From contig CAYFGP010000126.1 in assembly GCA_964342385.1 (NCBI GenBank), positions 1 through 18,995 of the forward strand: a stretch of 18,995 nucleotides of DNA, read 5' to 3'. A program made the position numbers and the translations under genes. The notes under the pieces were generated by a model. The model was given only the letters and a program-made list of their open reading frames with translations, was not told the DNA's origin and did not search any database. The DNA comes from Oceanospirillum sp964342385 (GTDB lineage Bacteria > Pseudomonadota > Gammaproteobacteria > Pseudomonadales > Halomonadaceae). Shown here in pieces: positions 1-7,336 of this stretch; position 1 is the stretch's first letter, and every line of letters starts with the position of its first letter.

Positions 1-29
1 GGCAGCGAATAGAGGATAACTCTTTTTGG

Positions 30-590
30 CTATTTGATCATCCGGGACCTGACAAATATATCCTTGTCCCAGCTATCTTTCTTTGAATACAAGTCAGATA
101 CAAGTTCATCAAGTTTCTTGATTCCCTGTATAGAATCACTGTTAGCTATAGATTTAAATATACCAATTGGCATTTCTAATTTTGCATAGTTAATTTGCTG
201 TTTAGCTCTATCTTCAAAAAGCTCAAAGCTTTCATCTGCAAAATCTTTTACTGCTCTGTATTCTGACCCTAGATTTTCTTTCATTGAAAGATAGAGTTCT
301 AAAAGAAACCTGTAACACGAAGAAAAAACGTCATCTAAATATTCTTTACTCTGTAAACTATTTATTTCAGATAAACCATCAATAAAGCTCTCTCCAATCC
401 ATGAAATATTAATTTGACAAAGATCATCCCACTGAGCAGGAGCATTTACCATGGAACTAATGACTCTAGATATATGTCGGTTTCTAAATTTCTCAAACTC
501 CGTTTCTGTAGATAAGGAGTCAAGCCTTATATTGAACTCCCTTAGTACTGTAGAATTTTTTTCCTGCTCAAAAAAAATCACTTTTTCCAA
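30..590 (-). CDS. Hypothetical protein, 186 aa, TTG start
   Basis: I do not recognise this family. The product is acidic, looks mostly alpha-helical, is rich in Phe, Glu, Asp and Ser, and shows no signal peptide, membrane segment or catalytic motif. The start chosen is TTG at 588-590, because AGAGGG lies 7 nt upstream and no ATG near the 5' end is better placed. It begins 27 nt after the stop of the AAA-ATPase/nuclease-like gene on the same strand, so the two are probably co-transcribed. The gene is visibly more AT-rich than genes further right in the window, which suggests accessory or transferred DNA. It could be a partner or regulator of the upstream ATPase, but only adjacency supports that. 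The short overlapping plus-strand frame is a shadow. Confidence 0.68.
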   Translation of the reverse strand: MEKVIFFEQEKNSTVLREFNIRLDSLSTETEFEKFRNRHISRVISSMVNAPAQWDDLCQINISWIGESFIDGLSEINSLQSKEYLDDVFSSCYRFLLELYLSMKENLGSEYRAVKDFADESFELFEDRAKQQINYAKLEMPIGIFKSIANSDSIQGIKKLDELVSDLYSKKDSWDKDIFVRSRMIK

Positions 591-617
591 TATAAATCCC
601 TCTATAAATATTTATGC

Positions 618-2174
618 TCAGAGCCAATCCATCTGAACCAGGTTTCTTACCTGAGTATTAAAAATCATCCCAACCTGAAAGACAGTTTTACCAGAACTCT
701 GATATTTAGCCGCATATTGCTGCTGTTGAATCTGTTCCAGCGCTGGGTTTGGTTGCAGGGCTTGGTAGTCAGTGCTGGTATCCCGTTTAAACTCCATCAC
801 ATAGATATAGTCACCGACTATTACAGTCATATCTGCCTGGCCACGTAAGCTGATATCTTCCGGGATGACAATGGCATTCATGCTGGCGAAGAAGGCATAC
901 AGGACAGAAGCGTAATAGCCTTCAAACTCGGGCAAATCATTATGGGTAAAGTTACGCCAGGGGATCGCTGCAAACAGGCGGGTGATCTGCTTTTCCAGCC
1001 CTTCAAGATCACCGGTATTGAGTACCTGAAAGATATCCTTGCGCCACTGCATGGTACTGGAGTCCAGTTCACCATAGGCTTGGATAAAGTGCGTATTCAG
1101 AGCCGAGCGTACTTCCTGATTGGGTACTTTGAGTCGATAACTCAGATCACCAAAATCAGTTTCACAGATCTCATCCAGAGTTAGATAGCCCGTTTGAAAG
1201 AGCAAAGTGATAGGATCAATCCGCTCAATATCAAAGGAGTCCAGGATCTCTTCACCCACTTCCAACTGTTCCAGCTGCGGGAGAAAATACTGTTGTTGCT
1301 TAAACAATTTCAGCAAGAAAGAGGGACTTCCAGTTTCAAACCAGTAACTACGGAAGCGATGCCCTTTACTGATGAAGAGTAAAATATCGTAGGGGTTATA
1401 AACGGTGTCACCATCAAAGTGATAGCCGTTGTACCAGAGCTTAAGCTTTTGCCAATCAGCACCTTGTAGATGTTTGGCAAACGTTCCTTGCAGGTCTTGC
1501 TCGGTGTAGCCACACAGGGTGCTATAGTCGCTATCTAACGTAATATCTTCCAGTTGATTTAAGCCGCTAAACAGGCTGACCTTGGAGAACTTACTCACCC
1601 CTGTCATAAAGATAAAGCGGATATAAGCATCCTGATTTTTCATCACAGAGTAGAAGCTTTTCAGCGCTTCACGCACCTCTGCTGCTACATCAAGTCGCTC
1701 GATATTATCCAGAATGGGTTTATCGTACTCATCGATCAGAATCACAACCTGTTGCTGATAGTGCTCAACCGCAGCTTGGATCAAGCGGGTAAAGCGAATA
1801 GCAGGATCACTATGATGTTCAATGTTTAAGTTCAGGATTTGCTGGTTTTGATCTAGCTGAAGATGCAGGTCTTCATCAAGCTGCGATTTTTGCTGAATCC
1901 CGCCCCTTGTAAAATCAATCTTGATAACAGGAAAGTGCTGATTCCAGTCCCATTTATTCTCAATATAGAGCCCCTGAAACAAGGATTGATTGCCTTCAAA
2001 CAACTCTTTCAAGGTATCAACAAGCAGGCTCTTACCAAACCGGCGTGGACGGGAGAGAAAATAGCGACCAGAGCCATCCAATAGCTTCGCTATCATTGGC
2101 GTTTTGTCGATATAGACAAAATCACCTTTGATAATTTTGGCAAAGGTTTGAATACCGATTGGAAGCTTTTTCAT
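618..2174 (-). CDS. AAA-ATPase-like protein with C-terminal PD-(D/E)XK domain (DUF1703 type)
   Basis: This 518-aa protein has the layout of the AAA-ATPase-like/PDDEXK_9 family: an N-terminal P-loop ATPase-like region and a C-terminal restriction-endonuclease-like fold. Visible motifs are the entry motif LPIGIQTF (4-11), YIDKTPMI (21-28), a Walker-A-like RRFGKS (44-49), Walker B LIDEYD (146-151), the sensor-like FMTGVSKFSKVS (189-200), and the nuclease-like signature GQAD...MEFK with D448, E461 and K463. The family is widespread, often present in several paralogues per genome, and its biological role is not established. No signal peptide is seen, so it should be cytosolic. The length is typical and the reading frame is intact. 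The start is the ATG at 2174, which lacks a strong Shine-Dalgarno. It probably forms an operon with the 186-aa gene 27 nt downstream. Confidence 0.93.
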   Translation of the reverse strand: MKKLPIGIQTFAKIIKGDFVYIDKTPMIAKLLDGSGRYFLSRPRRFGKSLLVDTLKELFEGNQSLFQGLYIENKWDWNQHFPVIKIDFTRGGIQQKSQLDEDLHLQLDQNQQILNLNIEHHSDPAIRFTRLIQAAVEHYQQQVVILIDEYDKPILDNIERLDVAAEVREALKSFYSVMKNQDAYIRFIFMTGVSKFSKVSLFSGLNQLEDITLDSDYSTLCGYTEQDLQGTFAKHLQGADWQKLKLWYNGYHFDGDTVYNPYDILLFISKGHRFRSYWFETGSPSFLLKLFKQQQYFLPQLEQLEVGEEILDSFDIERIDPITLLFQTGYLTLDEICETDFGDLSYRLKVPNQEVRSALNTHFIQAYGELDSSTMQWRKDIFQVLNTGDLEGLEKQITRLFAAIPWRNFTHNDLPEFEGYYASVLYAFFASMNAIVIPEDISLRGQADMTVIVGDYIYVMEFKRDTSTDYQALQPNPALEQIQQQQYAAKYQSSGKTVFQVGMIFNTQVRNLVQMDWL

Positions 2175-2313
2175 GGGGTACCAGACGCTATGTGTTGACC
2201 TGCCTCTATCATACGCCGAGGGAACTAAGGGACAAAGTCGCTTCTTGCTTTATCAACACCAGAAAGCATCGATTTTAATACCAGAAAACATTGATCTGTT
2301 TGTATTGAACGCG

Positions 2314-2340
2314 AAAAGGCCGCTATTTAAGCGGCCTTTT
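2314..2340 (-). terminator. Bidirectional intrinsic terminator hairpin
   Basis: A perfect inverted repeat, AAAAGGCCGC (2314-2323) and GCGGCCTTTT (2331-2340), is closed by one further T-A pair and a 5-nt loop. Both arms end in A/T runs, so it can work in both directions. It lies 28 nt past the stop of the Na+/phosphate symporter and separates that gene from the AAA-ATPase gene. Confidence 0.82.
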
Positions 2341-2367
2341 CGGTATATCTTGCGGTGTATCTAACGC

Positions 2368-3504
2368 TTAGGCTGTCACAAAAATCAGTGAGCCAGGCAG
2401 GAAGAAGAACACGGCAGTTACATAACCAAAGGCGATACGGCGTTTTACAGCAGCCAGTGCAGCCAGTCTTTCAGCCAGTACCAGCGGCAGGTTGCGCAGG
2501 AATGGGATGCTGAAGATGGTGATTACTGCCAGTACGTTGTAGCTCAGGTGTACCAGTGCGATCTGCAGTGCAAACATCGCCATCTCACCACTGACTGCGG
2601 TTGCCGCCAGCAGAGCGGTAATACAGGTACCGATGTTAGCGCCCAGAGTGAATGGGTAGATGTCTTTCAGTTTCAGTACACCGGTGCCTACCAGAGGAAC
2701 CATCAGACTGGTGGTAGTAGAAGAAGACTGAACCAGTACAGTTACGATGCTGCCAGATGCGATACCGGTTACAGGGCCACGACCGATGGCACCGTGCAGC
2801 ATATCTTTCGCACGACCTACCAAGGCTTTCTTCAGCAGTTTACCAACATAAGCGACAGAGAAGATGATCAGAGCGATACCCAGAACAATCATGGCGATAC
2901 CACTGGTTGGCTCAGGCAGTGCAGAGAACAGATCTTTAGTTGCACCCGTTACCGGCTTAATCAGCGGCTTGATAAAGTTCATGCTCTTCATGCTCAGAGA
3001 CTCACCACCGACCAGCAGAGCGGCCAGGTAAGCACTGATTTTTTCCAGCATACCGAACATCAGTTCCAGTGGCAGGAAGATAATCACCGCCATTAGGTTA
3101 AAGAAGTCATGTACAGTTGCTGCGGCAAAGGCACGACGGAACTCATCACGGTTACGAATGTGGCCCAGGCTCACAATGGTGTTGGTGATGGTGGTACCAA
3201 TATTGGCACCCATAATCATTGGGATCGCCATCTCAACCGGTAAACCACCGGCTACCAGACCGACAATAATGGACGTTACGGTACTGGAAGACTGGATCAG
3301 TGCAGTCGCTACTGTACCGATCATCAGACCGACAAATGGGTTAGAAGCAAATTCAAACAGTTCTTTTGCGTGTCCTGCGGTGGCCCATTTAAAGCCGGTA
3401 CCGATCATGCCAACGGCGACCAGTAGCAGGTAGATCAGAGAGGTAATTCCTACCCAGCGGATAAAGTTCTGTTGTGTTGTATTTGTGGCTGTTGCTGTGT
3501 TCAT
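2368..3504 (-). CDS. Na+/phosphate symporter, NptA type
   Basis: A 378-aa inner-membrane protein of the Na/Pi-cotransporter (PF02690, SLC34-like) family, expected to import inorganic phosphate with sodium. The two inverted repeats that define the family are clear: QSSST at 71-75 followed by GANIGTT at 99-105, then QSSST at 259-263 followed by GANIGTC at 288-294. Many hydrophobic segments are present. There is no C-terminal PhoU-like domain, so the length matches the short bacterial NptA form rather than the longer YjbB form. The ATG at 3504 was chosen over the TTG 18 nt upstream because AGGA sits 7 nt before it. It is flanked by a terminator downstream and by a hairpin and a triple AT-rich repeat upstream, so it looks monocistronic and individually regulated. 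Confidence 0.92.
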   Translation of the reverse strand: MNTATATNTTQQNFIRWVGITSLIYLLLVAVGMIGTGFKWATAGHAKELFEFASNPFVGLMIGTVATALIQSSSTVTSIIVGLVAGGLPVEMAIPMIMGANIGTTITNTIVSLGHIRNRDEFRRAFAAATVHDFFNLMAVIIFLPLELMFGMLEKISAYLAALLVGGESLSMKSMNFIKPLIKPVTGATKDLFSALPEPTSGIAMIVLGIALIIFSVAYVGKLLKKALVGRAKDMLHGAIGRGPVTGIASGSIVTVLVQSSSTTTSLMVPLVGTGVLKLKDIYPFTLGANIGTCITALLAATAVSGEMAMFALQIALVHLSYNVLAVITIFSIPFLRNLPLVLAERLAALAAVKRRIAFGYVTAVFFFLPGSLIFVTA

Positions 3505-3538
3505 CGCTAAGTCCTGACACAAACCTAATATTTGGGAG

Positions 3539-3556
3539 CGGATACCTAAGTATCCG
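3539..3556. promoter_or_regulatory. Inverted repeat in the leader of the phosphate symporter gene
   Basis: CGGATAC (3539-3545) and GTATCCG (3550-3556) form a perfect 7-bp inverted repeat with a 4-nt loop, 35 nt upstream of the symporter ATG. There is no T-run, so it is more likely an operator or leader hairpin than a terminator. The regulator is unknown. Confidence 0.35.
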
Positions 3557-3617
3557 GGCTAATAATTTTTGATGAGGGCATTATCAGTTGGCTTTATGAC
3601 GAAAATATTACAAATGA

Positions 3618-3674
3618 AATATTTCTGAAATTTTTTTGCAGTATTTCTGAAATCTAATGGAAATATTTCTAATT
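3618..3674. repeat. Three AT-rich direct repeats with exact 22-bp spacing
   Basis: AATATTTCTGAAAT (3618-3631), AGTATTTCTGAAAT (3640-3653) and AATATTTCTAATT (3662-3674) begin exactly 22 bp apart, so they lie on nearly the same face of the helix. They occupy the gap between the chemoreceptor stop (3769) and the symporter start (3504), about 114-170 bp upstream of the symporter ATG. A regulator-binding array is the natural reading. The sequence does not match the PhoB box. Confidence 0.5.
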
Positions 3675-3768
3675 GCATAACTGGTTGATATATAAAGTAT
3701 ATACATGCGCTATGCCTTCTGATTTTGTTGATGACTTCTTGCATAGCTCTACGTATGAAACGAACGCT

Positions 3769-5826
3769 TTACACTCTAAACTGTCCGGTATTTTCTGCCT
3801 GCTGCTGAGCACTTTCTGCCAGTTGATCGTTTAGCTGACTGATCTGCTGTGCCTGATCTGTCATCTGTATCGCATGCTCTGCGACCTGGTTGATTTCACT
3901 ACTCAGATGCTGACAGGTGACACTCTGCTGCTCGGTCGCTGAAGCAATTTCGGAACTCAGCTGCTGTAACTCCTGCAAAATGGCGGTGAGTTGTTGCAGG
4001 GCACTTTGCGCCTGTTGAGTTTGCTGCGTGCAGGTTCTGGCTTGATGGTTACTGTGTCGGATCAGGTCGCGAGTCTTGCGGCTATCTTGCTGGAGCAAGG
4101 AAACGGTTGCCTGAATTTGATCCGTGGATTGATGGGTGCTTTCCGCGAGAGAACGTACCTCATCGGCAACAACGGCAAAACCTCTGCCAGCTGGGCCACT
4201 GCGTGCGGCTTCAATGGCGGCATTTAAGGCTAAGAGATTGGTTTGATTGGCCAGGCTTTCGATCACCTCGACTACCTGATCAATCTTTTCACTGCTTTTC
4301 TGCTGTTGCTCAACAACTTGTTGAGCGCTGTTCAGCTGCTCTGACAGAGATTGCACCTGTTGGCTATTGGCAAGCATCAGCTGATAACAGTTCTGTGCGG
4401 CTTCACTGCTGTGGTCAATCAGCTGCTGTCCTTTCTCCGTACGGGTTGCCACCATGGCAATAGCCTGAGACATCTGTTCCAAAGCGCTGGCAGAGACCTG
4501 TAGGCTGTGTTGCTGTTCCTGAGAACCCTGCTGGGTTTGATGGCTCAATTGCTTATTATCCGCAGAGCGGTGAGCAATGCCTTGCGATAAGGCTGTCATC
4601 TCTTGCACGAGTCGCTGCCAACGCTCACTGAGCTGATTACAGTGTTGTGCCAACTGGCCAAATTCATCGGGTCTTAAGACGGGGGCTCTGTGAGTCAGGT
4701 TACCGGATTGCAGCTGTGCCAGAAATTCGCTGATATGGGCCAGTGGTCGATGAATACTACGAACAATCAGGGTGGCAGTGATTAAGGCGATCAGTAATGA
4801 CGTGGCCAGTAAGACTGTGATTAGCCATTGGCGTTGCTCAACCAGGGTTTCCGATGCCTGCTGACTCGACTTCACTTGTGTTAATGCCTGTTGTTGAATC
4901 ACAGACACCTGCTGCAGTATCTGTTCACCTTGATTGTGTAGTTGATTAAGTCCGTTCTCTTTTTGCTCAATGGCTTGTAGCAATCGCAGCTTACTGTGGG
5001 TTAACACTGCTTTTTGAACGGGGGAGGCTGCATGCTGGGGGCCACTCAAATTTAATCCATTTAAATTAAATTCATTCAATAGCGGCACAATCTCTTCCTG
5101 AGCTTCCTCGGATAAACCCTGGCCCTGCTGATGTAATGCTTGCTCAATACTCTGTTTACGTTGTTGCTCCTGCTTGATCTGCTCTTGATCCTGGGAGTGT
5201 TCAATCCAGGTAATGGCCGAAAGTAAAAACTGTACCTGCTCCAGCATTGCAGCGGCTGCCCACTGATCCTCTTGCTCATCACCGTAAGCGTATAAGCTGT
5301 CTAACAGGTCTTTGAGCTCAAAAGCTCGCTCCTGTTCTTCCGCCAGTTGTTGCTGAAACGTTTGCTCTAATGTCACTACGTGGGCATTACGCTTGAGCTG
5401 TTCGCTGGCTTGCGACATGAACTGTACAGAGTCTGTTGTTAATGCACTGCTTGGTACAACGCTATTTCCAGGCTCTGCATATTGATTGTTTCCGGCTAAA
5501 CTCATGAGAGCCTGTTCAATAGAATATTGCTGTTGGTTTAATAATGCCTGGTAGTCATTCTTCACCTTATCCCCTTGCTCAGAGGAGTAGATATGGCGAC
5601 TGTGCTGTAAAACGGTCAGCAATGTCTGTTGTAACTGGTGGTCCAGCTCTGCTGCAGATAACAGTCCCGGAATATGGCGTTGACCGGTGTCGTGTAAACG
5701 GTCGGATAAGACACGAAAGCTTAACAGTGCAGTTATCCCTAACAACATGATCAGCACGACCTGAGTGGCAAAACCCAGAGAGATACGTTGAGAAACTTTT
5801 AAAACTGGCCGTTGATTCAGCGCCAT
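3769..5826 (-). CDS. Methyl-accepting chemotaxis protein
   Basis: A 685-aa transmembrane chemoreceptor that should signal through CheW/CheA to the flagellar or pilus motor. In order: TM1 about 19-38; a large, probably helical periplasmic sensor region of about 295 residues (39-333); TM2 about 334-355; HAMP about 356-408; and a cytoplasmic coiled-coil signalling domain whose hairpin tip carries NQTNLLALNAAIEAAR (527-542) and GRGFAVVADEVRSLAE. The sensor size would suit a helical bimodular type, but no ligand can be inferred. The tip reads ARSGPAGRGF where most receptors have AxAGEQGRGF. There is no C-terminal CheR-binding pentapeptide. The start is the second of two adjacent ATGs, with AGGAG 7 nt upstream; the longer upstream frame lacks such a site. 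The protein is very Gln-rich, and the gene stands alone. Confidence 0.95.
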   Translation of the reverse strand: MALNQRPVLKVSQRISLGFATQVVLIMLLGITALLSFRVLSDRLHDTGQRHIPGLLSAAELDHQLQQTLLTVLQHSRHIYSSEQGDKVKNDYQALLNQQQYSIEQALMSLAGNNQYAEPGNSVVPSSALTTDSVQFMSQASEQLKRNAHVVTLEQTFQQQLAEEQERAFELKDLLDSLYAYGDEQEDQWAAAAMLEQVQFLLSAITWIEHSQDQEQIKQEQQRKQSIEQALHQQGQGLSEEAQEEIVPLLNEFNLNGLNLSGPQHAASPVQKAVLTHSKLRLLQAIEQKENGLNQLHNQGEQILQQVSVIQQQALTQVKSSQQASETLVEQRQWLITVLLATSLLIALITATLIVRSIHRPLAHISEFLAQLQSGNLTHRAPVLRPDEFGQLAQHCNQLSERWQRLVQEMTALSQGIAHRSADNKQLSHQTQQGSQEQQHSLQVSASALEQMSQAIAMVATRTEKGQQLIDHSSEAAQNCYQLMLANSQQVQSLSEQLNSAQQVVEQQQKSSEKIDQVVEVIESLANQTNLLALNAAIEAARSGPAGRGFAVVADEVRSLAESTHQSTDQIQATVSLLQQDSRKTRDLIRHSNHQARTCTQQTQQAQSALQQLTAILQELQQLSSEIASATEQQSVTCQHLSSEINQVAEHAIQMTDQAQQISQLNDQLAESAQQQAENTGQFRV

Positions 5827-6203
5827 CATCGAGCTCCTGTTGTTATTGTTGATTTTATAGTTGAGAAGGGGACTGTCCTGCGGATGCACAAAGTCCGCGC
5901 AGGACGGACTGCTATTACTATGAGTGATTAGTACAGACACTGATTCACAACGTCAGCACACCAGAAATAGATACTAGAAACAGATAGGGGCTACTTTTGC
6001 CTGACATCGCTTAGAGATAGGATGGCCTCAATCTGCTATCGCTATCCTGCAGGGTTGCGACTTAGGTCTGAGATAAAAAAGCGACGTAGAGGATGATTTT
6101 TGCGACAGACGAAATCGTCTATCGGAAGATAGTAAGCGGGCTTGATGTTTGAATAGGGAATGTTGAAAGAGCTGGTTTTTAAGCGCTTTAGGTTTAAAAA
6201 GCT
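5827..6203. other. Intergenic region upstream of the chemoreceptor
   Basis: No credible gene is seen here. It holds the leader of the chemoreceptor gene (AGGAG just before the start; hairpin at 5875-5905) and a short perfect palindrome-like element, AGACGAAATCGTCT, at 6107-6120. I see no GC-rich terminator after the solute-binding-protein gene that ends at 6204, only A/T-pairing arms around 6175-6200. No convincing promoter could be read by eye. Confidence 0.5.
5875..5905 (-). promoter_or_regulatory. Leader hairpin upstream of the chemoreceptor start
   Basis: GTCCTGCG (5875-5882) and CGCAGGAC (5898-5905) form an 8-bp stem, 49 nt upstream of the chosen ATG. A second GGA/TCC pairing inside could extend the stem with a bulge. 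It could be an operator or an mRNA structure; nothing more can be said. Confidence 0.3.
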
Positions 6204-7007
6204 TTACTGCTCTAACAGAATTTCCTGCATCTTTCCTGAGCGTTTAAGCTCTGTCAGCCCGGCATTAAATGCCTGGATAATAGTCTCTCCATCTGCTTGC
6301 TTTCGGGACACAATAAGGTGCTCGGATATTGATGAAAATGGCTTTTCCAGTGTTCTGAAATCCTGACGGAACTGACTCAGTTGTTGATGCAGAAGTTGAT
6401 TCGCAGCTTCTTCACGAACCAGAGTTAAATCTGCCCGTCCAGAATGTATCATCAGAAAACAGCTTTTCAGATCAGAGGCCTGCACTAAACGCATATTGCC
6501 CTGATCAATGGCTGTTGCCAACGGAGTAAACAGGTTATAGCCCAGTGGCATGCAGAGGGTTCGGTGGTATAAATCATCCAACTGTTGATAGTCTATTGAA
6601 GACTTTTTATGGGTATAAAAAAGGGTCTGTCCTAACAGGATAGGATCAGAGTAATGGAAGAGTTGTTCACGTTCAGCACTTTTACTATAGGGAAAGGTGG
6701 CTTGATAATGGGTGCTTAACGTCTCTTTGTAACCTCGTTTCCAGGGTCTGAAAGAAACCTTGGTGTGGATGCCTTGTTGCTGAAATGCTGCACGTACAAT
6801 CTGCGTGATTAAGCCTCCGTCACGTAAATCAGCCCCGGTAAAAGGTGGAAAGTCACCAGTGACAATTTTGATACTCATCCCTGTACTGGTTAATTGCTCT
6901 TGCTCACTGGTATCGGCTTTGGCATTGACCGCCGTAACGAGACATAAAGGGATCAATAACATCCCCAGAGTTTGGTTAACACATCCTGATTTGTGTAAAA
7001 CAGCCAT
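6204..7007 (-). CDS. Periplasmic solute-binding protein, family 3 (orphan)
   Basis: A 267-aa exported protein of the bacterial extracellular solute-binding family 3 (SBP_bac_3), the fold used for amino acids and related small ligands. A signal peptide is visible: a basic start, a hydrophobic core at about 14-27, and a likely cleavage after VNA (27-29). The mature part opens with IKIVTGDFPPFTG followed by DLRDGGLITQIVRAAF and RPWKRGYKETL, as in the poorly characterised orphan members of the family. The C-terminus has the usual NAGLTELKRSGKMQEIL helix. The start is the ATG at 7007 with AAGGAG 5 nt upstream; the GTG two codons earlier overlaps that ribosome site. No permease or ATPase gene is adjacent, so it may feed a distant transporter or act with a sensor. 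Confidence 0.87.
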   Translation of the reverse strand: MAVLHKSGCVNQTLGMLLIPLCLVTAVNAKADTSEQEQLTSTGMSIKIVTGDFPPFTGADLRDGGLITQIVRAAFQQQGIHTKVSFRPWKRGYKETLSTHYQATFPYSKSAEREQLFHYSDPILLGQTLFYTHKKSSIDYQQLDDLYHRTLCMPLGYNLFTPLATAIDQGNMRLVQASDLKSCFLMIHSGRADLTLVREEAANQLLHQQLSQFRQDFRTLEKPFSSISEHLIVSRKQADGETIIQAFNAGLTELKRSGKMQEILLEQ

Positions 7008-7336
7008 CACCACTCCTTAGTTACCAGCTTCGTCAATCAGTGTCGTAACCTGAAAATAACGACTTATAAACCAACACAATACAAGTTGAACTGGATTTCC
7101 TACTTTAGTCGAGCTAAGTCGAATGATCTACAGTGGTAATATTAAGAATTAATCAGATGTTTAGATTCTTCTATGGCGGAGATTTTCGTTAGCCAACTTA
7201 AGATTGGTCACAATAAATAACGCAGCTAACAAAGATAACAAAGCAAAAGGCCCATCCTGAAATAAGGATGGGCCTTTTGCGTTAAACATATTGAGAATTG
7301 GCGAAGTTATGTCATTGTTGGGATGGACTTAACCCA
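7008..7336. other. Intergenic region between esterase and solute-binding-protein genes
   Basis: It contains the terminator of the esterase gene (7243-7280) and, between 7008 and 7242, the promoter region of the solute-binding-protein gene. That part is AT-rich and shows no ORF of note. I could not pick a confident -35/-10 pair by eye. Confidence 0.5.
7243..7280 (-). terminator. Intrinsic terminator after the tannase-family gene
   Basis: Perfect 16-bp inverted repeat: GCAAAAGGCCCATCCT (7243-7258) and AGGATGGGCCTTTTGC (7265-7280), with a 6-nt loop. It lies 56 nt past the esterase stop. T-rich sequence follows on the minus strand. It separates the esterase from the solute-binding-protein gene. 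Confidence 0.88.

Noticed and set aside
2548..3096. A 182-codon plus-strand frame opposite the symporter
   Set aside because: It is a shadow of the conserved symporter, and its translation is low-complexity and unlike a real protein.
3618..3674. The 22-bp repeats as a CRISPR or Pho box
   Set aside because: The repeat core is only about 13 bp with 9-bp gaps and no unique spacers, and the sequence does not resemble CTGTCAT-type Pho half-sites.
3559..3744. A 61-codon minus-strand frame between chemoreceptor and symporter
   Set aside because: It covers the AT-rich triple repeat, has no ribosome site or recognisable features, and its composition looks non-coding.
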